Assembly: GCA_017399665.1 (NCBI GenBank)
Contig: JAFQBR010000011.1
Coordinates: forward strand, 1 to 39,057
Source of the DNA: Clostridia bacterium
GTDB lineage: Bacteria; Bacillota_A; Clostridia; Christensenellales; Borkfalkiaceae
Reading direction: 5' to 3'
Length of the DNA: 39,057 nucleotides
Below, piece by piece: positions 8,801 to 16,759 of the stretch. The notes beneath the pieces were generated by a model. The model was not told the origin of the DNA. It saw nothing but the letters and a program-made list of their open reading frames with translations, and ran no database searches. The position numbers and the translations under genes were made by a program. The number at the start of each line of letters is the position of its first letter. Position 1 is the first letter of the stretch.

Positions 8801-9475
8801 TGTATACCAGAAGTCAACTTCTTGTAAGGGTTCTTTTTGTTCAGAAACTGTCATTCTGTAGCCCTTAGTTGTGCTTTCGCCATTGTATGTGAAAGTAGCG
8901 TTGATTCTTACTACGGGGTTAAGTGACGTGGGGTAAACGATACATTTTGTTCCGTCTTCACTAATTTCAATGTAATCAGCATATTCTTCTTCAACTGACC
9001 AAACGATTGTAGCTGTGTGACCTTTGAATTCACAAGTTGTGTCTAGGTCGAAGTCAGCAACTACCATAGCATTGTTTTTAATGAAGTTGTATGCGCCACT
9101 GAAATCATAAACGCTTAATGCATTTACGTATACCGTGTAAGTCTTTTTAACAGAAGATGAAAGAGCAACTGTTAAGTTAACTTGTGTTCTTTCTTCAGGT
9201 AAACCAACTTTTGCAACGTATTGTCTTTCAATACCGCCTTCTTTGTCTTCAGCTAGTTCTTCTAATGCGATAACTTCGTTATCAGAAGTCCATGTGGTCT
9301 TATATTGACCAATGTAGCCGGGAAGAACAAAGTCTTCTGCAACTGTTTGACCATCTTTATCAAAGATGTACATGTCTAAGGTTGCTTGCATGTCCCCTTG
9401 ATCTTTACAGCCGATAAATGCAAAGCAAGAAAGGGCCATTACAAGAACAAGAAAAGCTGTCAAAATTTTCTTCAT
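5882..9475 (-). CDS. large secreted lipoprotein with OB-like and Ig-like domains
   Basis: A 1197-residue protein with a lipoprotein signal peptide (lipobox FIGC, Cys23), so it is predicted to be anchored outside the membrane. In order I see: Ig-like segments with WTSDNEVIA and IVWSVEEE (about 30-210); two OB-like domains, each ending in a VTGT/VTGI...YNG stretch (about 220-305 and 335-435); further Ig-like segments (about 460-635); two near-identical 121-residue repeats containing LYVTGEVSGRYLAT and FYIIGENDAKLYLDVY (about 650-770 and 789-909); a Cys-rich module (ATCEAPKTCSLCGATEGD, then CSRCGE); a third OB-like domain (about 962-1045); and a C-terminal beta-sandwich. No catalytic motif is recognisable. 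It is the last gene of the cluster, 36 nt after the nuclease lipoprotein, with GGAG before the ATG. OB-like folds often accompany secreted nucleases, so nucleic-acid or glycan binding is plausible but unproven. Confidence 0.8.
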   Translation of the reverse strand: MKKILTAFLVLVMALSCFAFIGCKDQGDMQATLDMYIFDKDGQTVAEDFVLPGYIGQYKTTWTSDNEVIALEELAEDKEGGIERQYVAKVGLPEERTQVNLTVALSSSVKKTYTVYVNALSVYDFSGAYNFIKNNAMVVADFDLDTTCEFKGHTATIVWSVEEEYADYIEISEDGTKCIVYPTSLNPVVRINATFTYNGESTTKGYRMTVSEQKEPLQEVDFWYTNTGVGIVMSGYVVSIATAYDGDYGNVSLYMVNDEFTAGYYLYRVKSDEANAALLAPGVHITVTGTTNTNYNGLIETNAGGNLVVDGDIPAINVSEKVYAVDNDVLGNLQSAYYHQSRLVSLTNWAVKEVKGAPNLSSGTQTLFVLTKGGVDVPVVISKYQEGAYKYSTDDATCAALIALQGTLKEGDIVSVTGILGNYNGHQIAPQSAAAVVVGGTADAEGTVYAGQKAAKAVAAIDKLIADNGLDSIVAVAKNVALPVSVEGCEVAYRIIGAPRTISIVEGALVIAPGKMERACLTAEITVDGFTTNIFRYIEAADLDDAGKVALEKEEFALEVPAEVSKNTSVALPATGYLFDTIAVTWTLDGEAISDSVAFKLGDVEATYTLVGTLTLNNAVETVSYTVKVLAKTEDLAPGVVLNMGLVQGTLGKTLYVTGEVSGRYLATTDKVEEAADVYAEAVEGGYKFYIIGENDAKLYLDVYKNADGKDSVQFGAEGNVFAYDAVTKAWLTDHEGTEVYCGTYNNYNTVSASKSSYITAENTGVSQFPCFFVVDEAVAYNIKLEQAKLEKTLYVTGEVSGRYLATSEAVAEGAKVYIEKATDGYKFYIIGENDAKLYLDVYLNADKKDSVQFSAEGNIFAYKAEVNAWVTDHEGTDVYCGTYNTYNTVSASKSSYITAENTGVSQFPCILVVAPSDECEHSWTDATCEAPKTCSLCGATEGDALGHDFVENVCSRCGEVVITVSEAVKVEQGSSLHVKGVVVNADTWSTEYNNMSVTIADAASELYVYRLSTQVAIGDIIVVTGTMSSYNNAIQIAQGATAEIVGTHTHNFVEGKCDACTAKEAVGVELSFNDVDNRESWSEEQQVWKQNGIIFTNDKATSSSNVADYSAPARLYKNSSLTVALESGNMAKIVFTCNSASYATALQGSIAANDNYTVTVDGKDVIVTFTTAVESFEIAALSGGQVRMDKIQVVAA
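6746..7108 (-). repeat. 363-bp in-frame repeat, distal copy
   Basis: Near-identical in DNA to 7163-7525, same length (363 bp, 121 codons), offset 417 bp (139 codons). Both include the stretch encoding ASKSSYITAENTGVSQFPC. The high DNA identity suggests a recent duplication or gene conversion. Confidence 0.8.
7163..7525 (-). repeat. 363-bp in-frame repeat, proximal copy
   Basis: Partner of the repeat at 6746-7108. Differences are scattered substitutions, such as YNNYN against YNTYN and GTEVYC against GTDVYC in the protein. Confidence 0.8.
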
Positions 9476-9511
9476 CTTTTTTTCTCCTTTAAAAAAATTG
9501 TTTAAATTTAA

Positions 9512-10810
9512 TTACTTTAGTTGAATGTTGGCAAGCGCCAATACTGTAATTTCGCCAGAATCTTTTACGTACTGATAACCTTTTACGCTAAACTGTTTGC
9601 CTGCAGTGAAGTCGTTTGTAAAGCTTTCGCCAACTTCCACCTTAAAGGTAAACTGCTTAACTTCTTCCTTTACACCGTCTGTTGTACGTTGTTGAGCGTT
9701 AGCAACGATTGTTAAAACGCCGTCTTCCACAGAAGAGCTTACTACCGTTGCATTTGTGTAAAGCGTATCGCTATATTGCGAAATAAACTCTTCAGAAGAG
9801 TCAAAAGTTAAAAGATAATCCTTTTGTACAGGTGCTGTATATACCTTGGGGTTGTTTGCCCCATATATTACGCTGTACTTAACGTCTGAAACTTGGAATC
9901 TACCACCGTAATATTGAATTACGCCGACTATACGGTAAAGATGACCTAAAGGCATACCTGAAGCAGGGCTTGAAGTATACGCAGCGTAAACATCTAGCGT
10001 ATATCTTGTACCTTCTTCGTCGTAATATTCAGCAACGAATGTATGAGTGCCGCTATTTGAAACCCTTAAATCGCATAAACATGCCGTAAAGCGTACCTTA
10101 GAGCCAATACCGGCATCAAGACCCATATCAGCATTAAAATAAGCTTCAGGGTTTTCTACGAATTGCTTAAGTGTAATATCCTCTGGCTCGTCTGAATATA
10201 AAGGATCTTCTAGTTCAGAGTAAATACGAAGTTGAATTTTTCTTGCAAATGCGTTTGCTTTTGCAAAATGTTCGTTGTAAGGGTATTTGCTTGTAGCCAT
10301 ACCCATGTTTGCGCTAAAACCGTTTTCAACCAACTCTAAATTTAAACATTTAAAGTTGCTGTCTTCAGCTGTTTTGTACCAAACGTAGCCTAAATATCTT
10401 GTACCGTAGCTGTCTTTTTCCGCACGCGTTGCAGTAGCTTCTAAAACGATTTCAGTTGCTGAGCTTAAACGCATTTTTGTAAATAATGAAGCAGCCTTGC
10501 CCCATTTTTGAACGCTACCGGTTGATTCAGGCGTATCAATTTGATAATATCTAATAGAAATCACGTCGCCCTGAGCAAGTTTAAAGCGAGTTGTATCACC
10601 GTCCGTATGAGCGTCAAGTGTGGCGCTACCAATACCTTCGGTTAAAAAAGACTTGCCTTCATAGCTCTTTTGTAATTTTAAAGTGGACGTGATTTCATCA
10701 TAATATTGGGTATTGTCGGCAATTTCAGGTTTTTTCTCGCCACAGGCAACAAACGCAAAACTGCTTAAAATAACCAATATTATAATAATAAACGATGAAA
10801 TCTTTTTCAT
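9512..10810 (-). CDS. lipoprotein with staphylococcal-nuclease (SNase) domain
   Basis: A 432-residue protein with a lipoprotein signal (FVAC, Cys23), predicted to sit on the cell surface. Residues about 60-165 form a thermonuclease domain: DGDT at 70-73, R87 in SIRYYQIDTPES, D92, T93, E95, and DSYGTRYLGYVW with R138. These match the metal ligands and catalytic residues of staphylococcal nuclease (DGDT, R35, D40, T41, E43, R87), so activity on DNA or RNA is expected. One residue (T137) is inserted before the second arginine. The C-terminal half has two OB-like segments (about 225-320 and 325-432, one ending in VIQYYGGRFQVSDV), an arrangement reminiscent of secreted nucleases such as YhcR. It lies 32 nt after the solute-binding protein gene. 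No convincing ribosome binding site is seen, so expression may be lower than that of its neighbours. Confidence 0.88.
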   Translation of the reverse strand: MKKISSFIIIILVILSSFAFVACGEKKPEIADNTQYYDEITSTLKLQKSYEGKSFLTEGIGSATLDAHTDGDTTRFKLAQGDVISIRYYQIDTPESTGSVQKWGKAASLFTKMRLSSATEIVLEATATRAEKDSYGTRYLGYVWYKTAEDSNFKCLNLELVENGFSANMGMATSKYPYNEHFAKANAFARKIQLRIYSELEDPLYSDEPEDITLKQFVENPEAYFNADMGLDAGIGSKVRFTACLCDLRVSNSGTHTFVAEYYDEEGTRYTLDVYAAYTSSPASGMPLGHLYRIVGVIQYYGGRFQVSDVKYSVIYGANNPKVYTAPVQKDYLLTFDSSEEFISQYSDTLYTNATVVSSSVEDGVLTIVANAQQRTTDGVKEEVKQFTFKVEVGESFTNDFTAGKQFSVKGYQYVKDSGEITVLALANIQLK

Positions 10811-10842
10811 TTTAATAAAACCAGTAAATTTTATTTTAATTC

Positions 10843-12213
10843 TTATTTACCGCCACAGTTCTTGTAAGCGTCAGCAAGAGCTTGTTCAGCTGTCTTTTGA
10901 CCTGTTAAAGCAAAATATAAAGCTGTACCAACTTGTTCACGAGCAGTTGAAGAACCAACGAATGCGGGTGATGTGTAGAATCTTTCTGATAATTCCTTAG
11001 CAACGCCTGCAGCCTTTGCTGTGATGTTACCTTTTGCAATATGTGCTATATAATCTTCGTTTGCAAAAGTAGAAATACGGCAGGGGTTGTAACCAGATGC
11101 AATTGAGAATGCAGCTTGGAACATAGGATCAAGAAGTTCTTTCATGAATAACCATGTCATACGTTGTTTTTCTTCAGAATTTACAACACCGTTACCGTCC
11201 TTTAACATAACTAGAGAAGGACCTTGAGAAATAACTGAATAATTAACAGTACCGTCAGCTAATTTTGAACCGGGGATAGGAGCGATTGCCCATTCAAACT
11301 TGTTACCTGGGTCTTGGTAAGATGCACCACCAGATGAACCGATACAGTATACTAGACCACCGTCTTCAACGCCCTTTGTGAATAATGCACTTGTGTATGC
11401 GCCGTAGTCTTTTTGAGTTGTAATGTAACCTTTTCCATAGTATTCGTTAAGTTTTTCTAACCAAGCTTGAGCTTGAGCGTTTTTGAATAGGTAGTGAGGT
11501 TCAGAAGCGCTTGTGTAGCCCCAACCGTTTTGTTCACACATTGTGATAAACCAGTTAGCTTCAGAGTCGTATCCTAGAGGAGTAGCTTTAGGGAATGTTT
11601 TAACGATTTTTTCACATTGTTCCCAAAGTTCATCCCAAGTTGTTGCTGGTGCATCAAAACCTGCTGCTTTTAATGCAGTCATGTTAACGTACATTAATTC
11701 GGTTGATTTAACGAAAGGAAGGGTGATCATAGAATCAGCTTCTAAACCAGCGCTTTCGTAACCAGCAAAGTTTCTTGCATAACCTTCGTTGTAGTAACCG
11801 GGAACGAAGTCAGCGATATCTTCTGCTGAAAAACCAACTTCTGCGTCGTTGATAAACTTGCTAAGGTCAACTACCTTACCGGTTTTTAAATATTGAGCAA
11901 CGTGGTCAGGATAGCAGTATGCTAAGTCAGGTTGAGATGCTGCTTGGAAGTCAGAAACGATTTTGTCTTTTGTTTCATCATAACCACCGGGTTGAATGTG
12001 TTCAACTTTCCAGCCGGGATTATTAGCTTCGAAAGAAGCGATTGCGTTAGCTGTTTCTGTTTGTAGTTTATCACCTTGTGTTGAATAGAACACGATGGTC
12101 TTTGAGTAGTCGATAGCTGCGTCTCCGCCGCCTTCGCCGCCACCACAAGCAGTTAGAACAGAGCTTGTCATCATTAAGATGACTAACATGATGCTTACAA
12201 GTAGTTTTTTCAT
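10843..12213 (-). CDS. ABC transporter solute-binding lipoprotein (CUT1 type)
   Basis: A 456-residue family-1 extracellular solute-binding protein with lipobox LTAC (Cys23) followed by a Gly-rich linker. Typical features: FEANNPGWKVEHIQPGGYDE after the first strand, PDLAYCYPDHVAQYLKTGKVVDLSKF, LPFVKSTELMYVNMTALKAAGF, ATTWDELWEQCEKI, and ALADAYKNCGGK at the C terminus. The overall pattern is closest to UgpB or maltodextrin-type binding proteins, which deliver oligosaccharides, glycerol-3-phosphate or glycerophosphodiesters. AAGGAG precedes the ATG and a promoter-like sequence lies in the 78-bp gap before it, consistent with extra production of the binding component. The substrate cannot be deduced from sequence; the adjacent nuclease suggests nucleic-acid breakdown products. 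Confidence 0.9.
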   Translation of the reverse strand: MKKLLVSIMLVILMMTSSVLTACGGGEGGGDAAIDYSKTIVFYSTQGDKLQTETANAIASFEANNPGWKVEHIQPGGYDETKDKIVSDFQAASQPDLAYCYPDHVAQYLKTGKVVDLSKFINDAEVGFSAEDIADFVPGYYNEGYARNFAGYESAGLEADSMITLPFVKSTELMYVNMTALKAAGFDAPATTWDELWEQCEKIVKTFPKATPLGYDSEANWFITMCEQNGWGYTSASEPHYLFKNAQAQAWLEKLNEYYGKGYITTQKDYGAYTSALFTKGVEDGGLVYCIGSSGGASYQDPGNKFEWAIAPIPGSKLADGTVNYSVISQGPSLVMLKDGNGVVNSEEKQRMTWLFMKELLDPMFQAAFSIASGYNPCRISTFANEDYIAHIAKGNITAKAAGVAKELSERFYTSPAFVGSSTAREQVGTALYFALTGQKTAEQALADAYKNCGGK

Positions 12214-12231
12214 AAATTTCTCCTTAAGTTT

Positions 12232-12260
12232 ATTATACCCACTTTTGTGGATTATACCAA
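12232..12260 (-). promoter_or_regulatory. candidate internal promoter for the solute-binding protein gene
   Basis: On the minus strand TTGGTA (12255-12260), 17 bp, TATAAT (12232-12237). A second TATAAT (12251-12256) preceded by TGG gives an overlapping extended -10. Both lie between the permease stop and the binding-protein start. Confidence 0.55.
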
Positions 12261-12291
12261 TTTTTTTTTGCCCATTGGGCTATTTTTGCTT

Positions 12292-13260
12292 TTAGCCTTT
12301 TGTACCACTCTTTGATACGCCGTGCATAATGTATTTTCTACAGAAAATGAATAATACGAATAATGGAAGTGATACTATACATACAGCTGCCATCTTTAAC
12401 GTTGTAAGCGCCTCGGTGTAATGTTTACCCGTCGCTTGTTCAATCAATCCGTCCTTATCAGTAAAGCCCTTTGTTACCCAGTTGGTAATCATTTGCCATT
12501 GCTCTATATTTACAAGACGGGGCCAAATGTAAGAGTTCCAAGTACCAATGAACTTTAATAGTGTTATTGAAATTAAAGTAGGTGCTGTAAGCGGTATCAT
12601 AACTTTAACTAGGTAACCCATATCGGAAAGCCCGTCTACCTTAGCCGCTTGATAAAGCGAATTCGGTATTTGCATAAAGTTATTTCTCATAAGGTAAATG
12701 TAATATACACTTACCAAGAAGGGAACGATTAGAACGGTGTAAGTGTTTCTCCAACCTAAATTGTTTGCAGATACCGTAATATAGTTGGTAATGGTGTACA
12801 TTTCGCCGGGGATCATCATTGTACCAAGCATAATAGAGAACAGTAGGTTTTTACCCTTAAAGTTCATTTTTGCAAGAGCATAAGCAGTAATGATAATAAC
12901 TACTAAACCTATAATAGTTGAACTAAAGCCTACTATTAAGGTGTTAACCAAAATTTGAAGGAAGCTTGCTTTCTCGTTACCAGATTGTTTTAAAACCGCT
13001 ACATAGTTTACCCACATTGCCTTTTCAGGGAAAAACGAGCTAGTAGAATCACGATATTCCACCTCTGACTTTATAGATGATATAAACATCCAAAAGAAAG
13101 GTAAGAACGCAAATACCGCGCAAAGAGTAAGGAATGTATAAACGAATACGTTTTTAATTATGCTTTGTACCTTCTGTTTTTTATGTTCCTTTTCTATATC
13201 GAACATAGCTTGAGATTGAGATGTTTTTACTTCAGAAATTTCTTTTACGTTATCTTCCAT
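12292..13260 (-). CDS. ABC transporter permease, UgpE/MalG-like
   Basis: A 322-residue CUT1-family inner-membrane permease with about six hydrophobic segments, the first near residues 37-60. The cytoplasmic EAA loop that contacts the ATPase is visible at about 203-222 (AAKVDGLSDMGYLVKVMIPL), followed by LKFIGTWNSYIWPRL, a MalG/UgpE-type signature. The N terminus carries a hydrophilic extension of about 35 residues. AGGAGGTG lies just before the ATG. It starts 10 nt after the upstream permease gene and pairs with it as a heterodimer. Confidence 0.92.
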   Translation of the reverse strand: MEDNVKEISEVKTSQSQAMFDIEKEHKKQKVQSIIKNVFVYTFLTLCAVFAFLPFFWMFISSIKSEVEYRDSTSSFFPEKAMWVNYVAVLKQSGNEKASFLQILVNTLIVGFSSTIIGLVVIIITAYALAKMNFKGKNLLFSIMLGTMMIPGEMYTITNYITVSANNLGWRNTYTVLIVPFLVSVYYIYLMRNNFMQIPNSLYQAAKVDGLSDMGYLVKVMIPLTAPTLISITLLKFIGTWNSYIWPRLVNIEQWQMITNWVTKGFTDKDGLIEQATGKHYTEALTTLKMAAVCIVSLPLFVLFIFCRKYIMHGVSKSGTKG

Positions 13261-13270
13261 ATTACACCTC

Positions 13271-14386
13271 CTAGTACGTTACACGCTTTTTACTTACACG
13301 TAAGTTTATAAGCGTTATAATCATTATTATAACAAATAGTATTAGCGAACCTGCATAAGCATAACCAGTGTAGCCCTCTTCAAGATAGCTGTAAATGTAA
13401 CCTACCATTGTACCCATATCGTAGTTAGTACCCATTTGAGGACCAAATACACCAACTACCGCAGAATACTGCTTCATACCGCCCATAATACCTGTGATTA
13501 ATAGGTAAGAAATCATGGGAGAGATAAGGGGTGTGGTTATTTTCCATAAAATAGTGCTACGGCTTGCACCGTCTATTCTTGCTGCGTCGTAATACTGTTT
13601 GTTTACACTTTGTAATGCACTGAATAAAATTAGAATTTTAAATGGTAAGCCGGACCATACTTCATAAACAATCATTATAACGTATTTAGTCCAAGGAATA
13701 TCAACTCCACCATCAACAGAACCCAGATGCCACACTAAAGGCTTATTATCTAACGTTGTACCTCTAATCCATTTAATAGGCTTCACATTAAACAAGTCGA
13801 GCAATTCATTTACAATACCAACTTGTTCTACATTGTTCTTAGTACCAATAACCTGGAAGAATGTTAAGAAAACGGCACCCATAGCTAGTGAGTTTGTTAG
13901 GTAAGGTAAGAATAATACTGTTTGATATGCCTTTTGTAAGGGCTTAATTGATTTTAATGCTACCGCAATAAATAATGCTACAAAGGTTGAAAGGGGAACT
14001 GAAACGAAGGTTAATACCATCGTGTTAGTTAAGCATTGCAAGAAGTTTGCGCCACCCATAGCAATGTCTGTTTGCTTTAGGTTTAAAACTACGGCAAAGT
14101 TATCAAACCCCCAATCCTTAAAAGTATCATTGAGCCCATCATACTCTTCTTTGAAAGAGTTTACAAAGGAGCTTACAATGGGATAAAAGGTAAATACACA
14201 CATCAAAAGCAAAGCGGGAAGAACAAACAACCAACCTTGTTGAGAGCGAAGAAAACGACTGACTCTTTCCTTGGTCGAAAGTTTTGGAACTTCTAAAACT
14301 TCGCCTTCCGAAACGACTTCCGCTGGCGCACTTTCTTGTACGTCAACTTGTTCGTTTTCGGGCAAATTGTTTTTGTCCATAGTCAT
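13271..14386 (-). CDS. ABC transporter permease, UgpA/MalF-like
   Basis: A 371-residue CUT1 permease. An acidic N-terminal extension of about 45 residues precedes the first membrane segment (GWLFVLPALLLMCVFTFYPI). The EAA loop is at about 265-285 (DAARIDGASRSTILWKITTPL). About 50 extra residues between central membrane segments, including IRGTTLDNKPLVWHLGSVDGG, probably form an external loop. AGAGGA upstream of the ATG lies within the end of the ATPase gene, and the ATG follows that stop by 1 nt. Tight spacing supports one transcript and stoichiometric assembly. Confidence 0.92.
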   Translation of the reverse strand: MTMDKNNLPENEQVDVQESAPAEVVSEGEVLEVPKLSTKERVSRFLRSQQGWLFVLPALLLMCVFTFYPIVSSFVNSFKEEYDGLNDTFKDWGFDNFAVVLNLKQTDIAMGGANFLQCLTNTMVLTFVSVPLSTFVALFIAVALKSIKPLQKAYQTVLFLPYLTNSLAMGAVFLTFFQVIGTKNNVEQVGIVNELLDLFNVKPIKWIRGTTLDNKPLVWHLGSVDGGVDIPWTKYVIMIVYEVWSGLPFKILILFSALQSVNKQYYDAARIDGASRSTILWKITTPLISPMISYLLITGIMGGMKQYSAVVGVFGPQMGTNYDMGTMVGYIYSYLEEGYTGYAYAGSLILFVIIMIITLINLRVSKKRVTY

Positions 14387-14387
14387 C

Positions 14388-15464
14388 TTAATAAATCCTC
14401 TCTTCTGTTTCTGCGTTAAACAAATGAACTTTGTTTGGTTTTAAGTTAAAGGTAAGTTGCTTTGCACCTGAAGGAAGCTTTACGTCAGAGTCAATAATAC
14501 TTCTAACGGTGGGCTTAGTTGAGTCAGCGTGTGTTGAAACAACTGATTTGTCTCTACCCATAACTTCAACGTGGTCAAGATTTAAAGTGAACTTGCCGTT
14601 TTCGTCGTAAATAAAGCCTTCGGGACGGATACCAACAAGCACCTCTTGATCTGCAAGGTCAGGTTTTTCTAAAACGGCTTCGCCACCAATGAACAATTGT
14701 CCGTTTGAAATTTTGCCCTTGAAAATATTAATAGGTGGCGTACCTAAGAAGTTCGCTACGAATAGGTTTGAAGGATCGTCGTAAATGCCTTGAGGATCAC
14801 CAACCTGTTGAATAACGCCAAGTTTCATAACTACCATTATGTCACAAATACTCATTGCTTCTTCTTGGTCGTGTGTTACGAATACCGTTGTAATACCTGT
14901 TTCGCGTTGAATTCTTTTAATTTCTTCTCTGGTTTGAAGTCTTAAACGAGCGTCTAGGTTTGAAAGAGGTTCGTCTAAAAGTAATACGTTAGGCATTTTT
15001 ACAAGCGCACGGGCGATTGCAACACGTTGCTGTTGACCGCCTGAAAGTTCGCTGGGTTTACGCGCCATAAGATCTTCAATTTGAACAAGCTTTGCTGCAT
15101 CTAATGCCCTTGCCTTAGCTTCTTCCTTGGGCATTCTCATGTTGGTTAAGGGGAACATGATGTTTTGTTCTACCGTCATGTGGGGGTATAGTGCGTAGTT
15201 TTGGAAAACTAGACCGATACCACGTCTTTCAGCAGCTAATGTCGTAACGTCTTGATCGTCAAACAAAATGTTACCGCGTGTTGGGCTTTCCAAGCCTGAT
15301 AGCATAAATAAAGTTGTAGACTTACCGCAGCCTGAAGGGCCTAATAAACCAACCAATTTTCCTGATGGAATTTCAAGGTTCATGTCGTTAACTGCTATAA
15401 CTTCGCTACCTTTTTTGTTTCTACTTGGGAAAGCTTTCGTTAGATGATTAATTGTTATTTTCAT
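14388..15464 (-). CDS. ABC transporter ATP-binding protein, UgpC/MsmK type
   Basis: A 358-residue ATPase that energises CUT1 importers. Motifs: Walker A GPSGCGKST (42-50), Q-loop VFQNYALYPH (Q88), signature LSGGQQQR (140-147), Walker B LLLDEP (161-166), D-loop SNLDARLR, and the switch histidine in VTHDQEEA. The C-terminal regulatory (TOBE/OB) domain includes ANFLGTPPINIFKG and VGIRPEGF. Its ATG overlaps the stop of the preceding membrane-protein gene (ATGA), with GAGGAA as ribosome binding site, so the two are translationally coupled. MsmK-type ATPases may serve several transporters, but here all partners are adjacent. Confidence 0.95.
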   Translation of the reverse strand: MKITINHLTKAFPSRNKKGSEVIAVNDMNLEIPSGKLVGLLGPSGCGKSTTLFMLSGLESPTRGNILFDDQDVTTLAAERRGIGLVFQNYALYPHMTVEQNIMFPLTNMRMPKEEAKARALDAAKLVQIEDLMARKPSELSGGQQQRVAIARALVKMPNVLLLDEPLSNLDARLRLQTREEIKRIQRETGITTVFVTHDQEEAMSICDIMVVMKLGVIQQVGDPQGIYDDPSNLFVANFLGTPPINIFKGKISNGQLFIGGEAVLEKPDLADQEVLVGIRPEGFIYDENGKFTLNLDHVEVMGRDKSVVSTHADSTKPTVRSIIDSDVKLPSGAKQLTFNLKPNKVHLFNAETEERIY

Positions 15465-16756
15465 GCGCGTTCTTCCTCTCGCCTAATAATTTTTGCCTCT
15501 ATGGCTTTTTTATATCCTTCAGCAACTATTGTTGCCGGTATAAATTCCGTATTGTACTGTTCATGTAAATTAGATGGCTGCAAGGTGTAAACTCCCGCTT
15601 TCATCCTTTGTGTTTGAGTGTAACCGTTTGCTTCGTTTAGCGTAAAGGTTGCACTTTCCTTTTCGTTTGCGTATATAAGCTCTATCTCGTCCCCCTCTTT
15701 TAGGTTGACCCCTTCAAGCTTAAATTCAACTTGACTGTAATAACTTGTGCCGTAAACCGACCTATCGACGGGTTTTTCTTTGGGTTTAATTCTTAAAACC
15801 TTGCGCCCAAACCATTTAATAAATTTTAAAATGTATCTAGTTCCAAGCAAGAAATCGCCAATTACGTACGCACATATAAAGTAAATGATAACCGCTCTAG
15901 ATGCACGCTTGTCCGCCCTAGACTTTGCAACCACCGTACTACTTTTAGCGTAGTCTTCGTTTTCTAAAATGGTTTTATCTAAAGTGCCAAGTTCAGTCGT
16001 TAAAGCTTGTATTTCACTTGAGTAATCAGATTGCTCCGTGCGACGCACGTTGTATTCTGCAAGCTCGTTATTTTTTACAATAAAACTTTCAACGCTGTTA
16101 AAAAACTGTGTTTTAAAAAAGTTTTCGCTAGAAAAAGAAGGGTTTAAAACCTGTACGTCGTCGTACGTGCTTCCGTCTGCCTTTATAAAAGTTAAAGAGG
16201 TTATTTCCGTAACACCTAATTCGCTCATTTCCTCTTCAGAAAGCTCTAAATAGAAAAAATTGTTTGTCAGTAGCGAACTTATATTATCAAATACTTCGTC
16301 TGCATTTGTATCCGCGTTTAAAATAGCGTACTCTTTTTGCCCACTTAAAGTGCCTATCAATAACTTTGACTTGTTTTCAGTAAGCTCACCGAGCAAAAAA
16401 CTATCGCCAAGTCCGTACACAAAGCCTGCATAAGATTTATGCATTTTGTAGTCCTTTTTGGTTTCAGCACCCTCTTCTTCGCCCTTGTATTCATAGGCGT
16501 ACAAGGTTGCAGATTCAAAAAGCACTATTCCACCGCCTGCATCAAACTTCGCGTCCAAAACAATCTTCTTGTTGTAATATCCGCCAGCCATCGCCATGGC
16601 GTCGACGTAATTTCCGGCGTCAAGCTGATCTTGCATTATGTTTAACGCTTCACCGTCATACATAAAAATAAACGGTAAAAAAATAGCCAGTATGATGCCA
16701 AATGTAAACACAAACAGGTAGTAGATTATTTTTGCAAATATACTTCCTTTTTTCAT
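15461..16756 (-). CDS. two-pass membrane protein with large external domain, function unknown
   Basis: A 431-residue protein I do not recognise. Hydrophobic segments lie at about residues 8-31 and 288-312. Between them is a roughly 255-residue hydrophilic region, predicted outside, ending in a helical stretch (SDYSSEIQALTTELGTLDKT). After the second segment a strongly basic stretch (RYILKFIKWFGRKVLRIKPKEK) indicates the cytoplasmic side, followed by a small beta-rich domain (VEFKLEGVNLKEGDEIELIY...AGVYTLQPSN). It begins 3 nt after the 88-residue gene and overlaps the ATPase by 4 nt, so it is almost certainly a working part of this transport cluster. A regulatory, scaffolding or docking role is possible; no enzymatic motif is visible. 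Confidence 0.8.
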   Translation of the reverse strand: MKKGSIFAKIIYYLFVFTFGIILAIFLPFIFMYDGEALNIMQDQLDAGNYVDAMAMAGGYYNKKIVLDAKFDAGGGIVLFESATLYAYEYKGEEEGAETKKDYKMHKSYAGFVYGLGDSFLLGELTENKSKLLIGTLSGQKEYAILNADTNADEVFDNISSLLTNNFFYLELSEEEMSELGVTEITSLTFIKADGSTYDDVQVLNPSFSSENFFKTQFFNSVESFIVKNNELAEYNVRRTEQSDYSSEIQALTTELGTLDKTILENEDYAKSSTVVAKSRADKRASRAVIIYFICAYVIGDFLLGTRYILKFIKWFGRKVLRIKPKEKPVDRSVYGTSYYSQVEFKLEGVNLKEGDEIELIYANEKESATFTLNEANGYTQTQRMKAGVYTLQPSNLHEQYNTEFIPATIVAEGYKKAIEAKIIRREEERA

Positions 16757-16759
16757 ACG

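Noticed and set aside
12270..12280. GCCCATTGGGC palindrome as a terminator inside the transporter cluster
   Set aside because: On the minus (coding) strand the hairpin is followed by A residues rather than T, so it is not an intrinsic terminator in that direction.
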